Shown here: in pieces, positions 1-8,169 of the stretch
Numbering within the stretch: position 1 is the stretch's first letter
Layout: each line of letters begins with the position of its first letter
DNA from: Palsa-744 sp963734815
Lineage (GTDB): Bacteria > Actinomycetota > Thermoleophilia > Solirubrobacterales > Solirubrobacteraceae
Direction: 5' to 3'
Assembly: GCA_963734815.1 (NCBI GenBank)
Contig: CAVTIH010000002.1
Span: forward strand, 806,001-870,000
DNA length: 64,000 bases
The notes under the pieces: generated by a model
The model's input: the letters and a program-made list of their open reading frames with translations, nothing else
Told to the model about the DNA's origin: nothing
The model's database searches: none
Translations under genes and position numbers: made by a program

Positions 1-422
1 CCCCAACCGAAGAACAGCGCCAGCGCCAGCGCCGCGCGGCGCGGCCAGCGACCATGCACAGTGCGGTGGACGTAGGCGCGAACCGCGAAGAAGATCGCGA
101 CGATCGCCACCGGCTTCCACAGCAGCAGCGCCACATAGGGCGCCACCCCGAGCGCCGCGACCCCGGCGGAGATCGCAAGCAGCGGCTGGAAGAAGTCGGC
201 GGGCGTGCGCCCCAACACGTACAGGTCGGGGCTGGCGCCGTGTTTGAGGATGCCCTCGATCCACATCAGCGACTGCATCCCGTCCTCCTGGTAGACCGCT
301 TCGGTGCCGGTCCACACGCGGGCGTGCACGAACACCTGCCACAGGTCGAGCCCAAGCGTCCACAGCGAGAGCACGACCAGCGCCCCCAACAGGCAGGAGT
401 CGAAGCGGTCGAGGCGCCGCAC
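1..422 (-). CDS. Polytopic membrane protein, N-terminal part (runs off the window)
   Basis: About 140 codons are visible, from a GTG at 422 to the window edge. The start lies five bases after the stop of the upstream glycosyltransferase, so the two are probably co-transcribed. The visible protein has a hydrophobic helix near residues 9-27, a polar luminal-looking loop with VWTGTEAVYQEDG, and two more hydrophobic stretches after FFQPLLAISAG. This is the look of a large glycan-assembly membrane protein such as a GT39/GT87-type glycosyltransferase. The family is inferred from context and topology only, since no catalytic motif is visible. Confidence 0.6.
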   Translation of the reverse strand, partial: MRRLDRFDSCLLGALVVLSLWTLGLDLWQVFVHARVWTGTEAVYQEDGMQSLMWIEGILKHGASPDLYVLGRTPADFFQPLLAISAGVAALGVAPYVALLLWKPVAIVAIFFAVRAYVHRTVHGRWPRRAALALALFFGW

Positions 423-427
423 GCCCG

Positions 428-1285
428 CTACGCGGTGAACTTCCGGCTGCGCACCAGCCCGCGCCGGTGCAATTCCAGGCGCAGCAGGGCGCGGAGCGTC
501 TTCAGCCCGTACACGGTCGACGCCCGGGCCCCCACCGAGGATGCCTCCTGCGAGTAGATCGTGCGCACCGGCACCTCGGCGATGCGAAAGCCGAAGTGCA
601 CCACCTGCATCAGCAGCTCCGAGTCGAAGGAGAAGTCCAGCGAGTTGCGCAGGAACGGGATCCCCATCAACAGCTCGCGCGAGTAGGCGCGGTAGCCGGT
701 GTGCAGCTCCGAGAGCGAGGTCCCCAGCACGCGGTTCTCGACCGTCGTGAGCGCTCGGTTGGCGATGTACTTGTACATCGGCATGCCACCCGCCAGCGCC
801 CCGCCCCGCTCCATCAGCCGTGACCCGAGCACCAGATCGGCCTCGCCCGCGAGGATCGGCTTGACGAGCTCGGGGATCAGCGTCGGCTCGTACTGGCCAT
901 CGGGGTGCAGCATCACCACTACGTCAGCCTCGTCTTGGAGCGCCTGCAGGTAGCAGGTCTTCTGGTTGCCGCCATACCCGACGTTGTGGGGATGGGGGAT
1001 CACCCGCAGCGGCAGCGTGCGCGCCAGCTCGACGGTGCCGTCCCGCGAGCCGTCGTCGACCAGGATGATCTCGTCGACCCACTCGCGGGGGATGCCCGAC
1101 ACGGTCGCCGCCAACGTGCGCGCGGCATTGAGCGCCGGCATCACCACGATCACCTTCGCCGTCCCCTTCTCGGCGCCCGCCGCGGATGCCTCCTCGGCCG
1201 GGGCTGCGGATGGCTCCTCGGCGGGCACCGCGGATGCCTTGTGGCCGTTCGAGGCGGCCGTCAATGTCTGCGGGGGGGAACTCAC
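428..1285 (-). CDS. GT2 family glycosyltransferase (dolichol-phosphate-mannose-synthase-like)
   Basis: This 285-residue protein carries the GT-A fold nucleotide-sugar signature: VIVVMPALNAARTL at the start of the fold, IILVDDGSRDGT, then VVVMLHPDGQY as the DXD-like metal site and VLGSRL downstream. It most resembles polyprenyl-phosphate sugar transferases, which load a sugar from a nucleotide donor onto the lipid carrier on the cytoplasmic face. There are no membrane helices. The first 40 residues are a low-complexity Ala/Glu/Pro tail with repeated AEEPSAAP-like units, so the true start could lie further in. It sits head-to-tail with the membrane protein below it and behind another GT2 gene, all in the same direction. 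Confidence 0.85.
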   Translation of the reverse strand: MSSPPQTLTAASNGHKASAVPAEEPSAAPAEEASAAGAEKGTAKVIVVMPALNAARTLAATVSGIPREWVDEIILVDDGSRDGTVELARTLPLRVIPHPHNVGYGGNQKTCYLQALQDEADVVVMLHPDGQYEPTLIPELVKPILAGEADLVLGSRLMERGGALAGGMPMYKYIANRALTTVENRVLGTSLSELHTGYRAYSRELLMGIPFLRNSLDFSFDSELLMQVVHFGFRIAEVPVRTIYSQEASSVGARASTVYGLKTLRALLRLELHRRGLVRSRKFTA

Positions 1286-1345
1286 AGCGACGTCACACTA
1301 TGCCACCGCCACCTAAGCGGTGCCTCAGGATCGCAAGGCGGACGC

Positions 1346-2374
1346 TCAACACGGAGGTGCCGTGGCGCCCCCGCCCGCAGCCTCGCCGGTGCCCGCACGC
1401 GCCGCACTCGCACCCGCACCCGCACCCGCACCCGCACGGTTGTAGGCGGTTGCGGCCTCACGCAAGCCTTCGCCACGATCCGGGCGCAGCGTCGCGGTGA
1501 CGTGGCGCCAATAGCGATTGGCATCCCGCCCGCCCACGTGACCCGGCAGCATGAGCGCGATGAGCGCACGCACAGCGTAGGACCAGGCGGTCAGCCAGCG
1601 CACCGCGCGCGCGGCGGCGGGGGAGTGGTGCTTGCGCATGTAGAGATCGCGGTTGCGCGCCATTTCGACGATCCGGCGCTCGGGCACGGCGCCCGTCGCG
1701 AGCTGCTCGTGATGGATCGCGCGCGCCCCCGGCACATACAGGCTGCGCCAGCCGGCGTCGCGCAGGCGCCGGGCGAAGTCGACCTCGTCGGAGTAGACGA
1801 AGAAGTCGGGGTCCATGTAGTCGACCCGCGCCGCCGCGTCGCGCCGCACGAGCAGCGCCGAGGACTGGCACCAATCCACCTCACGGGTGTGCTCGCCCCC
1901 ACTCTGCACCGTGTACAGCCGATGGGCGAACACCGCCCCGGCGAGCGCGGTCGCGACCGTCGGAAAGCGCCACGCGCACGGCTGCGCGCTACCGTCCGGC
2001 CGCAGCAGCTGCGCCCCCCCGCAGGCGGCGTTGGAGCGCGAACGAAGCGCCTGCCACAGCGCGAGCGTCGCCCCGGGGAGCAACTCGGAGTCCTCGTTCA
2101 GCAACAGTGCGTAGGACCCCCGTGCACGTCGCATCAGCTCCGAGTCGTTCAGCGCCTTGCCGCGCCGTTCGCCAAGCGCGATCACCTCGTCCACCGCGGG
2201 ATGTGCGCGCGCCGCCTCGGCGGACCCGTCGCGCGAGCCATTGTCGAGCACCAGCACCTCCGTGGCGAACGGCAGCGCCGCCCGCTCGCGCGCGATCGCG
2301 TCCAGCCCGCGCAGCAGCAGCTCCCGCTGGGAGGTGTTGACCACGCAGAAGCTCAGCTCGATCTCGTCGCCCAC
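1346..2374 (-). CDS. GT2 family glycosyltransferase (rhamnosyltransferase-like)
   Basis: This 342-residue protein starts ELSFCVVNTSQRELL and continues with VLVLDNGSRDGSAEAA and LLLNEDSELLPGA, the nucleotide-binding and DXD-type motifs of the rhamnosyltransferase group of GT2. WCQSSALLVRR and DFFVYSDEVDFARRL fit the acceptor/catalytic part. The last ~30 residues are an Ala-Gly-rich tail encoded partly by a hexanucleotide repeat (1409-1438). The start at 2374 leaves only 19 bases to the divergent GT4 gene, so the promoters must overlap coding sequence. It probably adds a sugar to a surface polysaccharide repeat unit, given the neighbouring genes. Confidence 0.85.
   Translation of the reverse strand: MGDEIELSFCVVNTSQRELLLRGLDAIARERAALPFATEVLVLDNGSRDGSAEAARAHPAVDEVIALGERRGKALNDSELMRRARGSYALLLNEDSELLPGATLALWQALRSRSNAACGGAQLLRPDGSAQPCAWRFPTVATALAGAVFAHRLYTVQSGGEHTREVDWCQSSALLVRRDAAARVDYMDPDFFVYSDEVDFARRLRDAGWRSLYVPGARAIHHEQLATGAVPERRIVEMARNRDLYMRKHHSPAAARAVRWLTAWSYAVRALIALMLPGHVGGRDANRYWRHVTATLRPDRGEGLREAATAYNRAGAGAGAGASAARAGTGEAAGGGATAPPC
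1409..1438. repeat. Hexanucleotide microsatellite (CGCACC)n
   Basis: About five in-frame copies of a hexamer encode an Ala-Gly run at the C-terminus of the GT2 protein at 1346-2374. Because the unit is six bases, slippage changes tail length but not the reading frame. Confidence 0.8.
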
Positions 2375-2393
2375 CCGCCTATTGTCTCTGGCG

Positions 2394-3554
2394 GTGCGCG
2401 TCCACGTCGTCGACCCCTCGGCCTACACGCCGCCGTACGACCACGCGCTGTGCCGCGCGCTGGCGGCGGCCGGCGCCGAGGTGGAGCTGTTCACGAGCCG
2501 CTTCGCCTACGGAGCGGTGCCCGCGCCCGTGGGGTACAAGCGGCGCGAGCTCTTCTACCGGCTCGCCCACCGCGGAGGCGCCTCGGGCAGGCGCTCGCGC
2601 TGCAGCCAGGCGCTGAAGCTGCTCGAGCACGTGCCGGACATGCTGCGCTACCGTCGCTCCGCGCGCGCGGCCGACGTGGTGCACTTCCAGTGGTTGACCG
2701 TGCAGCCGCTCGATGTGCACCTGCTTCCGCGACGGCGACCCACCGCGGCAGGCAGGCGCCCCCAGCTCGTGCTCACCGCCCACGACGTGCTGCCGCGCGA
2801 GCCGCGGCCGGGACAGCTGGCCGCCCAGCGGCGACTGTACGAGCGCTTCGACGCGATCGTCGTGCACTCTGAGCACGGGCGCGCGCGGCTGCTGAAGCTG
2901 GGCGTGGATCCCGGCCGCGTGCACGTGATCCCACACGGAGCGCTCACCCACCTTGCCAAGCCGCCGGCCGGGGCACCGAGCGGGCTGCCGAGCAACACGG
3001 ACGGACCGGTGGTGCTGTTCTTCGGCCTACTACGCCCTTACAAGGGCCTCGACGTGCTGCTGCGGGCGTGGCGTGGGATCGATGGCGCAGAGCTGTGGAT
3101 CGTCGGCATGCCGCGTATGGATGTCACGACGCTGCTGGCGGGCGCCCCGCCGAATGTCCGCTTCGTGCCGCGCTTTGTCCCAGACGCCGAGCTGCCGGCG
3201 TATTTCACGCGCGCCGACCTGGTCGTGCTGCCTTACCTGGAGGCCGACCAGTCGGGTGTGCTGTTCACCGCGCTCGCGTTCGGCAAGCCGCTGCTGCTGA
3301 GCGACGTCGGCGGCTTCCCCGAGGTGGCCGCCACCGGCGCGGCTCGCACAGTCCCGGCCGGCGACTCCGCGGCGCTGGGGGAGGCGCTGCGGGAACTGCT
3401 GGCCGATCCCGCCGCCCTCTCCGCGATGGCCGAGCGAGCGCACGCCGCCGTGGCGGGGACATACTCATGGGACGCGATCGCCCACCGCACGCTCGAGCTG
3501 TACCGCTCGCTGTGTGCAACCAGGACGACCCGGCCGAGCGTACCGTCGCCGTAG
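2394..3554 (+). CDS. GT4 family glycosyltransferase (GT-B fold)
   Basis: This 386-residue protein is a GT-B retaining glycosyltransferase. The N-terminal acceptor domain starts VRVHVVDPSAYTPPYDHALC. The C-terminal donor domain holds FFGLLRPYKGLDVLLRAW and the nucleotide-sugar site EADQSGVLFTALAFGKPLL followed by SDVGGFPEV. I chose the GTG at 2394 because upstream in-frame sequence belongs to the opposite-strand GT2 gene and is not GT-like. It faces away from the GT2 genes across a 19-bp gap. The role is sugar transfer to a lipid-linked surface glycan; the exact sugar cannot be read. Confidence 0.88.
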   Translation: MRVHVVDPSAYTPPYDHALCRALAAAGAEVELFTSRFAYGAVPAPVGYKRRELFYRLAHRGGASGRRSRCSQALKLLEHVPDMLRYRRSARAADVVHFQWLTVQPLDVHLLPRRRPTAAGRRPQLVLTAHDVLPREPRPGQLAAQRRLYERFDAIVVHSEHGRARLLKLGVDPGRVHVIPHGALTHLAKPPAGAPSGLPSNTDGPVVLFFGLLRPYKGLDVLLRAWRGIDGAELWIVGMPRMDVTTLLAGAPPNVRFVPRFVPDAELPAYFTRADLVVLPYLEADQSGVLFTALAFGKPLLLSDVGGFPEVAATGAARTVPAGDSAALGEALRELLADPAALSAMAERAHAAVAGTYSWDAIAHRTLELYRSLCATRTTRPSVPSP

Positions 3555-3559
3555 CGCCG

Positions 3560-3565
3560 TAGAGT
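3560..3565 (+). promoter_or_regulatory. Probable -10 box (TAGAGT) before the small membrane-peptide gene
   Basis: TAGAGT lies six bases after the GT4 stop and 86 bases before the ATG of the 24-residue peptide. It matches the TANNNT boxes seen before many genes here, so transcription probably starts near 3572 and gives the peptide a structured leader. Confidence 0.45.
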
Positions 3566-3615
3566 GGCTCGAATGGTTGATTGCTGTGTGTCGCCAGCCC
3601 TTCCCTCCGGGCCGT

Positions 3616-3636
3616 TCCGGGATCGTGCGTCCCGGA
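3616..3636 (+). promoter_or_regulatory. Leader hairpin next to the Shine-Dalgarno of the small peptide gene
   Basis: TCCGGGA and TCCCGGA form a perfect 7-bp stem around a 7-base loop. The stem ends directly before a purine-rich GAAAGGAGGAG ribosome-binding site. This position could control access to the ribosome-binding site, but no known riboswitch class was recognised. Confidence 0.5.
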
Positions 3637-3651
3637 GAAAGGAGGAGCTAC

Positions 3652-3726
3652 ATGGGCAACCCACTGATCGTATTGGCCATCGCCCTGCTGGTTGCGTTGT
3701 TGGTCATCGACCGACTGGCGAGATAG
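3652..3726 (+). CDS. 24-residue single-span membrane peptide
   Basis: The ATG at 3652 follows a near-perfect AAAGGAGGAG ribosome-binding site with ideal spacing, which is unusually strong for this window. The product is MGNPL, a run of about 15 aliphatic residues (IVLAIALLVALLV) and the short charged tail IDRLAR, i.e. one membrane helix with a positive C-terminus. Promoter, leader hairpin, ribosome-binding site and a downstream hairpin together look like an independent small-protein gene. It sits inside the glycan locus between GT4 and a membrane GT2, so it may assist one of those enzymes. It could also be a type I toxin-like peptide. No known family was recognised. Confidence 0.6.
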   Translation: MGNPLIVLAIALLVALLVIDRLAR

Positions 3727-3733
3727 CGGGGTG

Positions 3734-3775
3734 CCCTGGTGGTCGCAGTGAAGACGATCCCGGCGGCCACCAGGG
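3734..3775 (+). terminator. Long hairpin after the small membrane-peptide gene
   Basis: CCCTGGTGG at 3734-3742 pairs perfectly with CCACCAGGG at 3767-3775, and the stem extends by a G-T pair and three more pairs to about 13 bp with a 16-base loop. There is no T-run, so it may be a transcript-end stabiliser or a small-RNA fold rather than a classic terminator. Confidence 0.5.
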
Positions 3776-3862
3776 ACTTCCCCAAAAGAAGCTGAACAAC
3801 CCGCTCAGCGTATTAGCCGCCAATAAGCGTAGCGACGTGGGCGGCGAGAGGCAAGCCTTGGG

Positions 3863-5152
3863 ATGGTGAACACGATTCTGGAGGTCCTCTTCTGGGTGTG
3901 TGCCACCTTGATCGTATGGACACAACTTGGCTACGCGGCGACGCTGGCCATCCTTGGGCCCTTGTTCGCACATCCAACGGCTCCCGCACGCACAGCCGCG
4001 GCTCCAAAGGATGGAGGCCCGCCCACCCCGCTGCCCACCCCGCCGCTGCCCTCGCTGTCGCTGCCCTCGCTGTCGCTGATCGTCGCCGCACACAACGAGG
4101 AGTCGGTGATCGCCGCGAAGGTCGCCAACGCGCTGGCGCTGGATTATCCGCGAGAGCTGTTGGAGGTGATCGTCACCTGCGACGGCTGCACCGACGCGAC
4201 CGCAGAGCACGCGAGAGTGGCGGGCGCCGACCTCGTGCTGGAGCTGGCGCGCGGCGGCAAGATCCGTGCCCAAGACGCGGCCGTCGAACGCGCGGGAGGG
4301 GAGCTCGTGGCGTTCTCCGACGCCAACGCGCTGTGGGAGCCCGACGCCGCCCGCATCCTCGTCGGCACGTTCGCCGATCCCTGCGTCGGCTACGCCTGCG
4401 GGCAGGTGCGCTTCGTACGGGCCGCGGGCGCTGGGGCAACCAACCAGGAGGGGGTGTACTGGCGCTATGAGATGGCCGTGCGAGGGATGGAGTCGCGGCT
4501 GAGCTCGATCACGGCGGGTAACGGCGCGATCTATGCGACTCGTCGCGACACCTACCTGGTGGTCGACCCGATCATGGGCCACGACCTGTCGTTCCCGTTC
4601 AACATGGTCAAGCGCGGCTGGCGCGCCGTATACGTCCCCCGGGCGCGCGCCACCGAGCGGATGGTGCCCTCGCTCGAGGGTGAGCTGGCGCGCAAGCGGC
4701 GCATGATGAGCCACACCTGGCCGATCGTGCTGCGCGGCGGGATGCTCAAGCTGCGCGACTACCCGCCAGGGTATGCGCTGATGATCCTGTCCCACCGTCT
4801 GCTGCGCTACCTGACCCCGTTCCTGCACGGGCTGGCGCTGGCCACCAACATCGCACTGGTGGCGAGCAACGCCGGTCCGCGCTGGTTGTACCTCGCCACG
4901 CTCGCCGTGCAGCTCCTCCTGCTGTTGGCCGCCGGGATCGGCGGGGTGGTGGAAGTCACGGAGCGCGCGACCACCATCCCGGCTATCGCCAAGGCCGGCC
5001 GCCCGCTGTTGATCGCGCGCTACTACGTGATGACGACGGCCTCGATCGCGTTGGGTCTGCTCGACTGGCTGCGCCATCGCACCACCCCCACGTGGGAGGC
5101 GGCGGAGGGAACGCGTCCCTCGGTGCTGCCGTCGCGCGGAGCGGTGCCGTGA
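3863..5152 (+). CDS. Membrane-anchored GT2 glycosyltransferase
   Basis: This 429-residue protein has an N-terminal membrane helix (ILEVLFWVCATLIVWTQL), a Pro/Leu-rich linker, and a GT2 catalytic domain with LSLIVAAHNEESVIAAK, VTCDGCTDAT, FSDANALWEPDA as the metal site and GHDLSFPFNMVKRGW. Two or three C-terminal hydrophobic spans follow (around residues 320-400). The layout matches processive or lipid-linked exopolysaccharide synthases of the IcaA/BcsA-like group, although the QXXRW motif is not obvious; RKRRMMSHTW occupies that place. It is followed by the sugar-phosphate transferase 37 bases downstream, which supports one transcription unit for surface glycan assembly. Confidence 0.85.
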   Translation: MVNTILEVLFWVCATLIVWTQLGYAATLAILGPLFAHPTAPARTAAAPKDGGPPTPLPTPPLPSLSLPSLSLIVAAHNEESVIAAKVANALALDYPRELLEVIVTCDGCTDATAEHARVAGADLVLELARGGKIRAQDAAVERAGGELVAFSDANALWEPDAARILVGTFADPCVGYACGQVRFVRAAGAGATNQEGVYWRYEMAVRGMESRLSSITAGNGAIYATRRDTYLVVDPIMGHDLSFPFNMVKRGWRAVYVPRARATERMVPSLEGELARKRRMMSHTWPIVLRGGMLKLRDYPPGYALMILSHRLLRYLTPFLHGLALATNIALVASNAGPRWLYLATLAVQLLLLLAAGIGGVVEVTERATTIPAIAKAGRPLLIARYYVMTTASIALGLLDWLRHRTTPTWEAAEGTRPSVLPSRGAVP

Positions 5153-5189
5153 TGCGCCCCATCCCACAGCCATCGCAGGGGGCCGTGCT

Positions 5190-5792
5190 GTGATCCGCCG
5201 CGCGGTGGACGTCGCGGTGTCCGCCACACTGCTGGTGCTGAGTGCGCCCGTGGTGGCGGCCGCGATGGTGGCGATCCGGCTGGAGTCGCGTGGCTCTGTG
5301 CTCTACCGCCAGCGGCGCATCGGGCGCGGGGGGCAACCGTTTGACGTGCTGAAGCTGCGCACGATGGTGGACGGCGCCGAGCACATCGGCGCCGGCTTGG
5401 CGGTGGACGAGAACGACTCGCGCATCACCCGCGTGGGAGCCTTCCTGCGGCGCACCTCGCTCGACGAGCTGCCCAACCTGTTGAACGTGCTGCGCGGCGA
5501 GATGTCGCTGATCGGCCCCCGCCCCACGGTGCCGGTGCAGGTCGCGCGCTACACCCCCCGCCAGCGCGGGCGCCTCGCGATCCGGCCGGGGATCACCGGC
5601 TGGGCGCAGGTCAACGGCCGCGCCTCGCTGCCGTGGAGCGAGCGAATCGAGCTCGACCTCCACTACATCGAGCACCGCTCGCTGGCGCTGGATCTGCGCA
5701 TCCTGTGGCGTACCCCGGCGATGGTGCTGGGGGGCTCGGGCCTGTACAAGGGCGAGACCGGTGGTTGGAAGGGAGGATTGGGGGATGGCTGA
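5190..5792 (+). CDS. Undecaprenyl-phosphate sugar-1-phosphate transferase (bacterial sugar transferase family)
   Basis: The 200-residue length and motifs match the short initiating sugar transferases (WcaJ/PglC catalytic domain). They are a re-entrant N-terminal helix, VLYRQRRIGRGGQPF, FDVLKLRTM, TRVGAFLRRTSLDELPNL, GEMSLIGPRP and RPGITGWAQVNGR. The enzyme puts the first sugar phosphate onto undecaprenyl phosphate at the inner membrane, so this locus builds a complete lipid-linked glycan. The start is GTG at 5190. Its stop sits inside a GGGGATGGCTGA block that recurs at the start of the next gene. Confidence 0.92.
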   Translation: MIRRAVDVAVSATLLVLSAPVVAAAMVAIRLESRGSVLYRQRRIGRGGQPFDVLKLRTMVDGAEHIGAGLAVDENDSRITRVGAFLRRTSLDELPNLLNVLRGEMSLIGPRPTVPVQVARYTPRQRGRLAIRPGITGWAQVNGRASLPWSERIELDLHYIEHRSLALDLRILWRTPAMVLGGSGLYKGETGGWKGGLGDG

Positions 5793-5850
5793 GCGAGAGA
5801 CCCAACCGGGACGGGACATGGCGATCGGCAAGGGGCACGGGGATGGCTGA
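5785..5850 (+). CDS. Possible 21-residue coupling ORF between sugar transferase and ATP-grasp genes
   Basis: An ATG overlaps the stop of the sugar transferase, and the frame ends at a TGA that overlaps the ATG-grasp start region by eight bases. Both ends use the same duplicated GGGGATGGCTGAG block. It could be a coupling ORF or only a by-product of the duplication; the peptide resembles nothing known. Confidence 0.25.
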   Translation: MAERETQPGRDMAIGKGHGDG

Positions 5851-6889
5851 GTCGCCGGCGATCGTGCTGACCGGGGTGGGCAAGCGCTACGACATCGTCG
5901 CCTGCTTCGCTCAGCTCACCACCACGATCGCGGTCGATCCCAATCCGCTGGCGCCCGCGCGGTACGCAGCGCATGTACACCCAGCGCCACCGCCGATCGC
6001 CGACCCCAGCTATGTGCCGTTCCTGCAGGAGCTGTGCGAGCGCCACAGCGTCGGCGCGGTGATCCCGCTCACCGACCTCGACATCGAGGTGCTCGCGCGG
6101 GCGCGAGAGAATCGGACCCCGCTCACCCTGCCCGCGCTCGTACCCTCGCCCGAGGTGGCGCGCGCGACCTACGACAAGTACGAGACCCACCTGCTGCTCT
6201 CGCGGCTGGGGCTGCCCTCGCCACCGACGGTGCTGCCCGAGGAGGAGCCCGACTCCTACCCGGTGATGGTCAAGCCCCGCCGCGGCTCGGGCGCGCGCTC
6301 GATCCATCTTGCGCGCGACCGTGCGGAGAAGGACTTCTTCGTGCGCTACCTATCCGAGGCGCACCCTAACCGCAGGACGCCAGACCCGGTGCCCGAGCCG
6401 GTGATGGTGCAGCGCGCGATGGGCGGACCCGAGCTCTCGATCGACTGCCTCGGGGACCTCGACGGCCGCTGCCTGAACGCGATCCCCCGCACGATGCTGG
6501 AGTCCCGCGGCGGCGAGTCGATCAAGGGCGCTGTGATCCGCGACCCCGAGCTGATCGCGCTGGGGCAGCGCGTGATGGAGGCGCTCGCGGTGCGAGGACC
6601 CGCGACGATCCAGGTCTTCCGCGACCCCGAGGTGGGGCTGGGGATCACCGACGTCAACACCCGCTTCGGCGGCGCCTTCCCCGCGCCGGCCTACGCCGCC
6701 CTGCCCGGCCGCACCTACCCCGAGCTGATCGTGCGCATGGCCGCCGGCGAGACGATCGCCCCGCACGTCGGCGAGTTCCACGAGGGGCGCACGTTCACGC
6801 GCTACTACTGGCAGCTAGAGCTCGACGAGGCGCTGCGCCCCACCGGCCGGGAGATCGTCCCCGGGGGGCCGCCGGCGCCGCGCCCGTAG
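5843..6889 (+). CDS. ATP-grasp enzyme (carbamoyl-phosphate-synthase/PylC-like fold)
   Basis: This 348-residue protein starts ESPAIVLTGVGKRYDIVACF, a Rossmann-like pre-grasp domain, and continues with the ATP-grasp core. VMVKPRRGSGARS is the lysine/glycine-loop, VMVQRAMGGPELSIDCL the next core segment, and TIQVFRD...GITDVNTRFGG carries the metal-binding Asp/Asn pair. ATP-grasp enzymes join a carboxylate to an amine or thiol through an acyl phosphate. In glycan loci they often add an amino-acid or similar group to a sugar, and that is my inference here. It ends with a Pro-rich tail. The start is the ATG at 5843. Confidence 0.8.
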   Translation: MAESPAIVLTGVGKRYDIVACFAQLTTTIAVDPNPLAPARYAAHVHPAPPPIADPSYVPFLQELCERHSVGAVIPLTDLDIEVLARARENRTPLTLPALVPSPEVARATYDKYETHLLLSRLGLPSPPTVLPEEEPDSYPVMVKPRRGSGARSIHLARDRAEKDFFVRYLSEAHPNRRTPDPVPEPVMVQRAMGGPELSIDCLGDLDGRCLNAIPRTMLESRGGESIKGAVIRDPELIALGQRVMEALAVRGPATIQVFRDPEVGLGITDVNTRFGGAFPAPAYAALPGRTYPELIVRMAAGETIAPHVGEFHEGRTFTRYYWQLELDEALRPTGREIVPGGPPAPRP

Positions 6890-7110
6890 TGGTCAAGAGA
6901 CGGTCCGCCGATCGCTCTCAGGGCTGGACACGCGGCCCGCCCCCGCGGCCAGAGCCCGGGCGAGGAGGCGCACCGGAATCTCCACGAGGGACACCATCCG
7001 ACACTCAAGCCGCAACGCCCAGATGTCGAATACCCGAAGGCACCACAACTCGCTACCAGCGCATGGTTTTGACGGATAAAGGGAAGGTAGCCGGTAGTGG
7101 CAGGACGATT

Positions 7111-7308
7111 ATGAGCTCTTTGATGAACTTCTTTCGACGCAAGGCCAACAACCGCCCGGAGGCCACCGGGGCCACCGCCAAACAGCCGTTATACGTCGGC
7201 AGGATCAGGGCAGAGCACTACGCAGAGGCGCTGCGGGACCCCGAGGTCAGAGCGAGGCTGGCGAGGGTGGTCGCCAAGACGAACGCAACACACCCAACCA
7301 GAGGTTAG
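7111..7308 (+). CDS. Hypothetical 65-residue protein
   Basis: The frame from ATG 7111 starts MSSLMNFFRRKANNRPE, then PLYVGRIRAEHYAEALRDPEVRARLARVV and a short polar tail. It is basic and has one amphipathic helix; no family was recognised. An AGGA sits about six bases before the start. The same frame is open back to a GTG at 6889, but the upstream part is Arg/Pro-rich and unconvincing. The gene overlaps the 3' end of the opposite-strand gene by four bases. Base composition is lower in GC than the genes before it, in line with an acquired segment. Confidence 0.4.
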   Translation: MSSLMNFFRRKANNRPEATGATAKQPLYVGRIRAEHYAEALRDPEVRARLARVVAKTNATHPTRG

Positions 7309-7880
7309 GGCCACTCGGCTTCCGGGGCTGGGTCGACGGGGAAATACAGCAGACCGGGCATCTCTGGGTCGTCCATCGGCCGGAAGTGGTAGCTGTCCCT
7401 CCACATCCTCGATACGTCGTCATTGTCGGGACGGACGAAGATTGCGACGACAGCCGGGTCCTCGAGCGCGACCCCAAGCGCATGGTCGAACAGGACGTGC
7501 CCAAAGCCCATGGGGGTCGAGCGGGCCCTCGCAATGGACAGGAGGATGAGACCGGGTTGGGGATCGCGATGGGCCATACGCTTGCGAAGTTCGAACAACG
7601 GCCGCGCCCGGAACGAGATCTTTACGCGCGCGCGCTCGACAGCAAAGAAGCCAAGCAGCTCATCGCCAAGGCGGAGCGCGTAGGTCTCAGCCGGCATTGC
7701 CCCCTGATGTGCGGCGTCGCACAGCCAGTGCGCCATCGCAAAGCCGGCGTCGTGCGGGATGGGCTCGAAGCTGTCGGCCATCTCCCGCCACTGCTCGGCC
7801 TCGGACGATGCGAGGAGCTCGTCGCTCAGGCGCACCCACTGCGCGTCATCGGGTGTGGTGGGGACGTCTCGCTCTGTCAT
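7305..7880 (-). CDS. GNAT-like acetyltransferase (tentative)
   Basis: This 191-residue protein starts at ATG 7880 (TERDVPTTPDDAQWVRLSDELL). The middle, YALRLGDELLGFFAVERARV, reads as a beta-hairpin of a GNAT fold. LILLSIARARSTPMGFGHVLFDHALGVA would be the acetyl-CoA-binding strand/loop, although the canonical R/Q-X-X-G-X-G/A is not clean. VVAIFVRPDNDDVSRMWRDSYHFRPM looks like the C-terminal strand region. A longer in-frame extension upstream lacks support. It is the last gene before the insertion sequence. The assignment rests on pattern only; it might be another alpha/beta protein. Confidence 0.5.
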   Translation of the reverse strand: MTERDVPTTPDDAQWVRLSDELLASSEAEQWREMADSFEPIPHDAGFAMAHWLCDAAHQGAMPAETYALRLGDELLGFFAVERARVKISFRARPLFELRKRMAHRDPQPGLILLSIARARSTPMGFGHVLFDHALGVALEDPAVVAIFVRPDNDDVSRMWRDSYHFRPMDDPEMPGLLYFPVDPAPEAEWP

Positions 7881-8056
7881 TGGAATCGATTGAGAGGTCG
7901 GCAGGCTCAACGGGACGAGCGAGAGCTGATGGCACGACAGCTCCAAGCCGCGCGGGTAGAGGAATCTATCCGGTGGCTCGGATGATCCAGCCAGACCACA
8001 GCCACGGCCCAGCCGAGCCACGGACCTGGCCGATCCGCCTGCGGCCTTGCCTAACT

Positions 8057-8074
8057 ACTTCCCCCGGATAAATG
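8057..8074 (+). repeat. IS left terminal inverted repeat
   Basis: ACTTCCCCCGGATAAATG, an 18-bp perfect match to the complement of the right end. Confidence 0.85.
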
Positions 8075-8169
8075 ACGGCTCAGGGGACTGAAACGGCCGC
8101 GTCCGGTTGGGCGCGGCCGAGTCAGGCTCATTCATGGGTTGCCCGGTTGGCGGGCTGGCGGGGAGTGTT

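Noticed and set aside
905..2872. Very long plus-strand open frame across the GT2 genes
   Set aside because: It runs antisense to two clear glycosyltransferases, is Arg/His/Pro-rich and has no domain; it is an effect of high GC content.
6889..7110. Longer start at GTG 6889 for the 65-residue protein
   Set aside because: The added N-terminus is Arg/Pro-rich and overlaps the previous stop; ATG 7111 gives a more protein-like sequence.
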